DNA of 64,000 nt. It comes from CAZYJR01 sp964647905. Its GTDB lineage: Bacteria > Desulfobacterota > DSM-4660 > Desulfatiglandales > HGW-15. The stretch is from the NCBI GenBank assembly GCA_964647905.1, contig CAZYJR010000014.1:28452-92451 (forward strand). Reading direction: 5' to 3'. The notes below the pieces were generated by a model, which ran no database searches, was not told the origin of the DNA, and saw nothing but the letters and a program-made list of their open reading frames with translations. Shown piece by piece: positions 60,334-64,000 of the stretch; position 1 is the stretch's first letter; each line of letters opens with the position of its first letter. Both the position numbers and the translations under genes were made by a program.

Positions 60334-60540
60334 CTAGCTTGATAATTGGGCCATCTTCATGTTATCAAGAAACTCTATATTTTGCCCCAAGCATGATACA
60401 GGGAGGCAATCAGTTTTCTGGGATAGGAAGTTCCCACCAACCGGATGAACAATGATTCCTGTTGAATCATAGCAAAAGCCCATACTCCAGTTTAAACCCC
60501 ATATTATTGAATCTCGATTGAAGAACAAACAAGGACACAT
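60334..60540 (-). CDS. possible hypothetical protein or gene fragment
   Basis: A 68-aa frame from the ATG at 60540, with the frame open a further ~20 bases upstream. It has plausible composition (WGLNWSMGFCYDSTGIIVHP, FLSQKTDCLPVSCLGQNIEF) but no ribosome site and no family I know. It could be the end of a decayed gene. The rest of 60206-60691 shows nothing I can support. Confidence 0.25.
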   Translation of the reverse strand: MCPCLFFNRDSIIWGLNWSMGFCYDSTGIIVHPVGGNFLSQKTDCLPVSCLGQNIEFLDNMKMAQLSS

Positions 60541-60691
60541 TATCCAAACTGCATTTGAAACGTAACTATCGTATCATGCGCATTCAGTAGAGTCTGGATT
60601 TGCCCGCATTATCGAAACAATCCTTTTACCTATGATGTGACGCTCTAGGTGCCAGGGACGGCACCGCAGACTTGTTGACCGGGTTCTCCGG

Positions 60692-61036
60692 TCAGAACTC
60701 CTCGGTAATCCACCGATCATAGGCCGCATGAACTGCTCGCGGTATCCAAGACTCCTCAAACGGTGAAGAACCTCGCTGTTCGGGTATCTCGTTGACGTCC
60801 ACTCCGGTGATCTCGAATGAGCGCCAGTCTATGTCTCCGCACCTCGACCAAAATCTCACCAGGAGCCGTCCGTTCCTTGCCTTCCATATGTCCATATTAA
60901 ACGAGTGGTGCCTGCCAAAGTGGTCTCCTCGACCGTAAACCCGTTGCATTCCCCGAGCATCGAAATGATCGATTTCCTCTAACGTCCCGAGCGTTGCAGG
61001 TATCTTTGACTCCCAAAATGTAAGATCCTCTCCCAT
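60692..61036 (-). CDS. hypothetical protein
   Basis: A 114-aa soluble protein I do not recognise. AGGAGAA lies 11 bases before the ATG at 61036. It is rich in Arg, Trp and His, for example YGRGDHFGRHHSFNMDIWKA and RFWSRCGDIDWRSFEITGVD, and has a Pro/Ser-rich turn (IPEQRGSSPFEESW). No membrane segment or cysteine pair. Its composition is more even than that of the surrounding decayed frames, so I think it is a real gene. Confidence 0.55.
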   Translation of the reverse strand: MGEDLTFWESKIPATLGTLEEIDHFDARGMQRVYGRGDHFGRHHSFNMDIWKARNGRLLVRFWSRCGDIDWRSFEITGVDVNEIPEQRGSSPFEESWIPRAVHAAYDRWITEEF

Positions 61037-61054
61037 TGCCCGAATATTCTCCTA

Positions 61055-61216
61055 TCAACTAAGGCCGATCTCACCGGCTACATTTTTTGAAATATGCCGT
61101 ACGGGCAAGTTTACTTCAATCAAACATATAGGATATTTTATTCCTATCTTCCTATTTCCTGTTGCCCATTGCCTGACTCTCTGCTCAAGCTCTTCGTATG
61201 TAGGCTTCTCAGGCAT
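61055..61216 (-). pseudogene. N-terminal stub of a PAS-type sensor kinase
   Basis: A 53-aa frame beginning MPEKPTYEELEQRVRQ, the stereotyped N-terminus of many Desulfobacterota PAS/histidine kinases, where a coiled coil and PAS domain should follow. Here it continues into unrelated residues and stops at 61055. An AGAGG site precedes the ATG. It is either a truncated gene or a recombination scar. Confidence 0.5.
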
Positions 61217-61390
61217 AATCACAGCCTCTGTATTCGCATTCCCATAAAGTCAGTACTACCAACACAATTGTTGCTAGCCGCCCGATTCCATCTTTACCCT
61301 ACCCTACGAGTAAAGCCTTGACCATACCACGGAAGCGGCGGAAAATGAACCATGTTCACGGCCGAGAGCCGTGCCAACCAACAACCCACT

Positions 61391-61447
61391 TCAAGGATAT
61401 CTTTTCAGGCTCTTGAGCTTTTTGTCTGAAGGCTTTTTCCTGTCCAT
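61391..61447 (-). CDS. very short basic peptide frame (18 aa) with ribosome site
   Basis: MDRKKPSDKKLKSLKRYP, then a stop. A GGAGGGACC site precedes the ATG at 61447 and a promoter candidate lies just upstream. It may be a genuine microprotein or the surviving start of a small basic protein such as an antitoxin. Remaining parts of 61217-61567 show nothing else. Confidence 0.25.
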   Translation of the reverse strand: MDRKKPSDKKLKSLKRYP

Positions 61448-61485
61448 GGTCCCTCCAAATATAACGGTCTCGAAATGTAAGATAA

Positions 61486-61513
61486 ATTATGCATATATAG
61501 ATTGGCTTGTCAA
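61486..61513 (-). promoter_or_regulatory. promoter candidate upstream of the 18-aa frame
   Basis: Minus strand TTGACA (61508-61513) and CATAAT (61486-61491) with a 16-bp spacer, about 40 bp upstream of the short frame's ATG. Confidence 0.4.
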
Positions 61514-61567
61514 GCCATAAATTTGCTTGGGTGCCTTTTATACACTGATTTAACGAAGATTATTGAC

Positions 61568-61942
61568 CTACGACTTAATGAATACGCAGGCCCATCCTGG
61601 GTATTTTGCTTTACATATTCTGCATAATTTGCCGTACAGATCGCTCCTGTCATCTTTCCCTCCAGCCGCTCTTGATTCACCCCGGAGCCCTTCGATGAGA
61701 TGGACCAAACGGACAAGGTCTTCAACCCGGAAGTTACTGCGGCCAGCCGAAACGACCACAAAGGGATCCGGCTCAGCAGCGTCGGTCCAGCCAATGGGGA
61801 CGGTGATCAGCCGCTCCTGATCATCATGAAGATCCACGCATTCATGGCCCCAACTTCGCCGATAACCGACCAGGCCATATTGTTTGGAATAAAGAGGATG
61901 AAACGGGTGGGTGATTCTGACTTTTCGTTTCAGCCGGTTCAC
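61568..61942 (-). CDS. DUF5372-type protein
   Basis: A 124-aa protein starting at a GTG (61942), resembling the DUF5372 family. The opening VRITHPFHPLYSKQYGLVGY and the centre VPIGWTDAAEPDPFVVVSAG with RSNFRVEDLVRLVHLIEGLR are characteristic. These small proteins are usually found beside transposase genes and their function is unknown. The last third (DDRSDLYGKLCRICKAKYPG) may be off-family. It is back to back with the IS91-type transposase remnant, whose readable part begins only six bases away. No good ribosome site is seen. Confidence 0.65.
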   Translation of the reverse strand: MNRLKRKVRITHPFHPLYSKQYGLVGYRRSWGHECVDLHDDQERLITVPIGWTDAAEPDPFVVVSAGRSNFRVEDLVRLVHLIEGLRGESRAAGGKDDRSDLYGKLCRICKAKYPGWACVFIKS

Positions 61943-61947
61943 AATAG

Positions 61948-62778
61948 GAGCAGTTCGACGCCCTTGCTTTCTCTTGCAAGCGACGGCACTTCTGTCCCTC
62001 TTGCCACCAGAAGCGGGTTGTCGAATTCGGCCAGTGGCTCCTCGAGGAGGTCGTCAAGGCCGTACCTCACCGCCACTGGGTCTTCAGCATCCCGAAGATA
62101 CTCCGCCGGTCTTTTCTCTATGACCGAAAGCTCCTTTGCGATCTCAGCCGGTGCGCCTGGGAGACCCTCAAGCAGTACCTTCAGGAGGTCTTGCCGGGTG
62201 CAGATTTCCAGCCCGGGGCTATCATCGCAGTGCAGACCTTCGGGGGACTGCTCGAGTTCAACCCCCATTGCCACATCCTTCTTGCCGACGGTGGATTCTA
62301 CGGCAAGGACATGTTCCGAGTTGCGCCCCGACCGGAGATCAAGCCCATCGAAGAGATCTTTCGCCATAAGGTGTTCCGGATGCTCCTGCGTCGCCGAAAG
62401 ATCCGCCCGGAACTCATCGAAAACCTCATGGGGTGGCGACATTCAGGATTCCATGTCCACGCCGGCCCCCGCATCCTGCCTCGTAATGCCGAGTCCATGG
62501 AAAACCTGGCCCGGTACATTATTCGTGCCTCCTTTGCCCAAGACCGGATGACCTATCTTCCTCGGGAAACCAGGGTTATCTATGAATCCAGGAATGGAAA
62601 GCGCACGAAGACCTTCGACGCCCTGGAATGGCTTGCGGCCATGTGCTCGCACGTTCCCAACAAGGGCGAGCAGATGGTGAGATACTACAGCGGAGACACC
62701 TCGGTCACTGTGGCCCCCTTACCAGGGCTGACGCCACGCGGCACTCCCCTCCGACGTTCACTGTGCTCTCCTGCATGA
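61948..62778 (+). pseudogene. truncated IS91-family (Y2) transposase
   Basis: The frame from 61948 reads EQFDALAFSCKRRHFCPSCH (end of the zinc-binding region), then PHRHWVFSIPKILRRSFLYD, VQTFGGLLEFNPHCHILLAD and HVHAGPRILPRNAESMENLA, all typical of IS91/IS801-type rolling-circle transposases. A stop codon lies immediately upstream, so the first zinc-binding cysteines and start are lost. After GEQMVRYYSG the C-terminus diverges from the family and ends at 62778. Both ends are therefore damaged and the element is dead unless helped in trans. Confidence 0.8.
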
Positions 62779-62867
62779 TTGGGGGCCCGAATGGTTCCTT
62801 GCCCCTTTTCAGCCCAACCTATGGTGTCGTACCTTGATTCCTCGATCATAATGATGGGAGCGGTATC

Positions 62868-63100
62868 ATGAACGAGAAATCCTGTTCGAGAGAAAAATTC
62901 AGAGATTTACGCGCACAGGCGGAGCAGCTTCAAAAAGCAAAGAAAGCAGTGAAACTGAGGACGAGGTCAAGGAGAAAACGGCGAAGACCAAGTCCCGTGA
63001 GCGCAACTACTTCGAGTTTCAACATCGGCTGGCGGATGGATCCTTAAGGGATGTCGAGGTCTACAGCAGCAACATCGATGTGAACGGAAAAGGGCTCCCC
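62868..63100 (+). pseudogene. PAS-domain protein fragment with frameshift
   Basis: From the ATG at 62868 (GGGAG upstream) one frame reads MNEKSCSREKFRDLRAQAEQ and then runs out. From about 62945 another frame reads ESSETEDEVKEKTAKTKSRE, NYFEFQHRLADGSLRDVEVY and SSNIDVNGKGL, the C-terminal half of a PAS domain. Most of the PAS domain and all of any kinase are missing. This is a second decayed sensor near the IS91 remnant. Confidence 0.55.
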
Positions 63101-63256
63101 CTCAACCCTCGATTGCCCCCCCGGGGCATCAAAAGCCGCCCTCATTCAGATCTCACGGGATTTTCACACGCGGTATACGAAAGCCCTTCACATGTGGACA
63201 GGACATCCTGCAACGCCATCTCGTGCTCCTCCGCTTCTGCGAAAAAAGGACCCACA

Positions 63257-64000
63257 ATGAGGCCGTTTTCTCTCAAGGAGAACATCCGTTTCAGCTATCG
63301 GAGCTATTTCTACTTCCTCCGCCGTACGTTTCTGAGGTGCCGGGGCACGCAAGCCCGGCTGACCCCCAGGCGCTTCGCCGGGATGACGGTCTTTTTCTTC
63401 GCGCTCCTCGGGCTTCAGACCCTTCACTGGCTCGCATTTGCCGTGGATGAGGTCCTGTTTTCCGGGTACCGGTCCGTGGGCATCCGCCAACCGCTCTTTA
63501 TCGTGGGGGTCCCTCGAAGCGGCACCACCTTTCTCCATCGACTCCTTTCCGCGGACCGGGACACGTTCACCTCGTTTACGCTCTGGGAGCTGATTCTCGC
63601 GCCGTCGATCACGGAGCGTAAGATCATCCTGGGCCTGGCCTCCCTAGACCGCCGAATCGGGGCTCCGTTCAAGCGGCTCATCGGATGGTTCGAACGGACG
63701 GCCTTGGGCGGACTGGACGACATTCACCGCGTCTCGCTCTCTGACCCGGAGGAGGACTACTTGGCCCTGGCGCCGATTTACGCCTGCTACCTGATGATCC
63801 TCCCCTTCCCCTTCCCCGAGGACCTGGGCCACCTGGCCTTTTTTGACGATCAGACGCCCCGGGCCGAGAAGGACCGAATCATGGCGTTCTACAAGACCTG
63901 CCTCCAACGCCACCTCTATGCCCACGGTACGGAAAAGACGCTGCTCTCCAAGAACGTGTCGTTCGGTCCCATGGTGGAAACGCTCACGCAGGTCTTCCCG
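63257..64000 (+). CDS. sulfotransferase family protein (N-terminal part; runs off the window)
   Basis: The first 248 residues of a PAPS-dependent sulfotransferase-like protein. After a basic start (MRPFSLKENIRFSYRSYFYF) and a hydrophobic stretch FAGMTVFFFALLGLQTLHWL, the 5'-phosphosulfate loop is seen as FIVGVPRSGTTFLHRLLSAD. Later conserved segments include LSDPEEDYLALAPI. Members of this branch sulfate lipids, sugars or unknown acceptors. ATG at 63257 has AAGGA upstream. The C-terminal 3'-phosphate-binding part lies beyond base 64000. It follows the transposase and PAS debris and may have arrived with it. Confidence 0.85.
   Translation, partial: MRPFSLKENIRFSYRSYFYFLRRTFLRCRGTQARLTPRRFAGMTVFFFALLGLQTLHWLAFAVDEVLFSGYRSVGIRQPLFIVGVPRSGTTFLHRLLSADRDTFTSFTLWELILAPSITERKIILGLASLDRRIGAPFKRLIGWFERTALGGLDDIHRVSLSDPEEDYLALAPIYACYLMILPFPFPEDLGHLAFFDDQTPRAEKDRIMAFYKTCLQRHLYAHGTEKTLLSKNVSFGPMVETLTQVFP

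Noticed and set aside
1..64000. CRISPR arrays, tRNA and rRNA genes
   Set aside because: No regularly spaced direct repeats, cloverleaf-like sequences with CCA ends or rRNA-like stretches were noticed by eye; a tRNAscan or Infernal run would settle this.

Overview
The window is GC-rich DNA from an anaerobic bacterium, most likely a member of the Desulfobacterota (former Deltaproteobacteria). This is an inference from gene content: an aldehyde:ferredoxin oxidoreductase, 2-hydroxyacyl-CoA dehydratase subunits with their ATPase activator, a DUF6178-type protein, an octaheme hydroxylamine-oxidoreductase-like cytochrome paired with a NapC/NrfH quinol dehydrogenase, sigma-54 regulation and PAS-kinase debris of a type common in that group. 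No rRNA, tRNA or CRISPR array was seen, so the placement is not proven.

Layout. 0-5 kb: a Tat-exported peptide-type ABC binding protein (cut by the left edge), an opine dehydrogenase and a sigma-54 activator. 5-13 kb: a SWIM/SNF2 helicase, a pRiA4b-type protein, a VapBC pair and a YhaO/YhaN-type nuclease-ATPase pair whose ATPase is cut short at a 70-bp repeat. 13-18 kb: a four-gene operon for a two-subunit 2-hydroxyacyl-CoA dehydratase-like enzyme, its activator and a radical SAM/SPASM protein, divergent from a response regulator. A second, inverted copy of the 70-bp repeat follows at 18.4 kb.

20-32.6 kb: a long rightward catabolic/transport cluster. A divergent XRE-cupin regulator precedes a TRAP transporter, an SRPBCC protein, a TIGR04076-type protein, a four-cluster ferredoxin, an AOR-family enzyme, a complete branched-chain-type ABC importer with a LivM-LivG fusion, and a convergent Asp/Glu-racemase-like gene. 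The simplest reading is uptake of an organic acid or amino-acid-like substrate coupled to tungsten-enzyme redox chemistry. 32.8-46 kb: a chemoreceptor behind a near-perfect sigma-54 promoter, a site-2 protease with CBS domains, an RNA/DNA methyltransferase, groES-groEL, two hsp20 genes, a DUF6178-type protein, an OsmC protein, a histidine kinase and an amidohydrolase.

46-52.3 kb is a leftward envelope operon: TetR, LolA-like protein, two FtsX-type permeases, a LolD-type ATPase and a probable outer-membrane barrel. 52.5-57 kb holds a GAF-cyclase, the NrfH/HAO-like pair and Ddl. From 57.2 kb the sequence becomes more AT-rich and accessory. It holds a split HipA module (hipB-hipS-hipT) with three palindromic operators, a probable group II intron 5' fragment abutting a large attC-like/terminator-like hairpin, a ParE-type toxin pair, broken PAS-kinase pieces, a truncated IS91-type transposase and, at the right edge, the start of a sulfotransferase gene.
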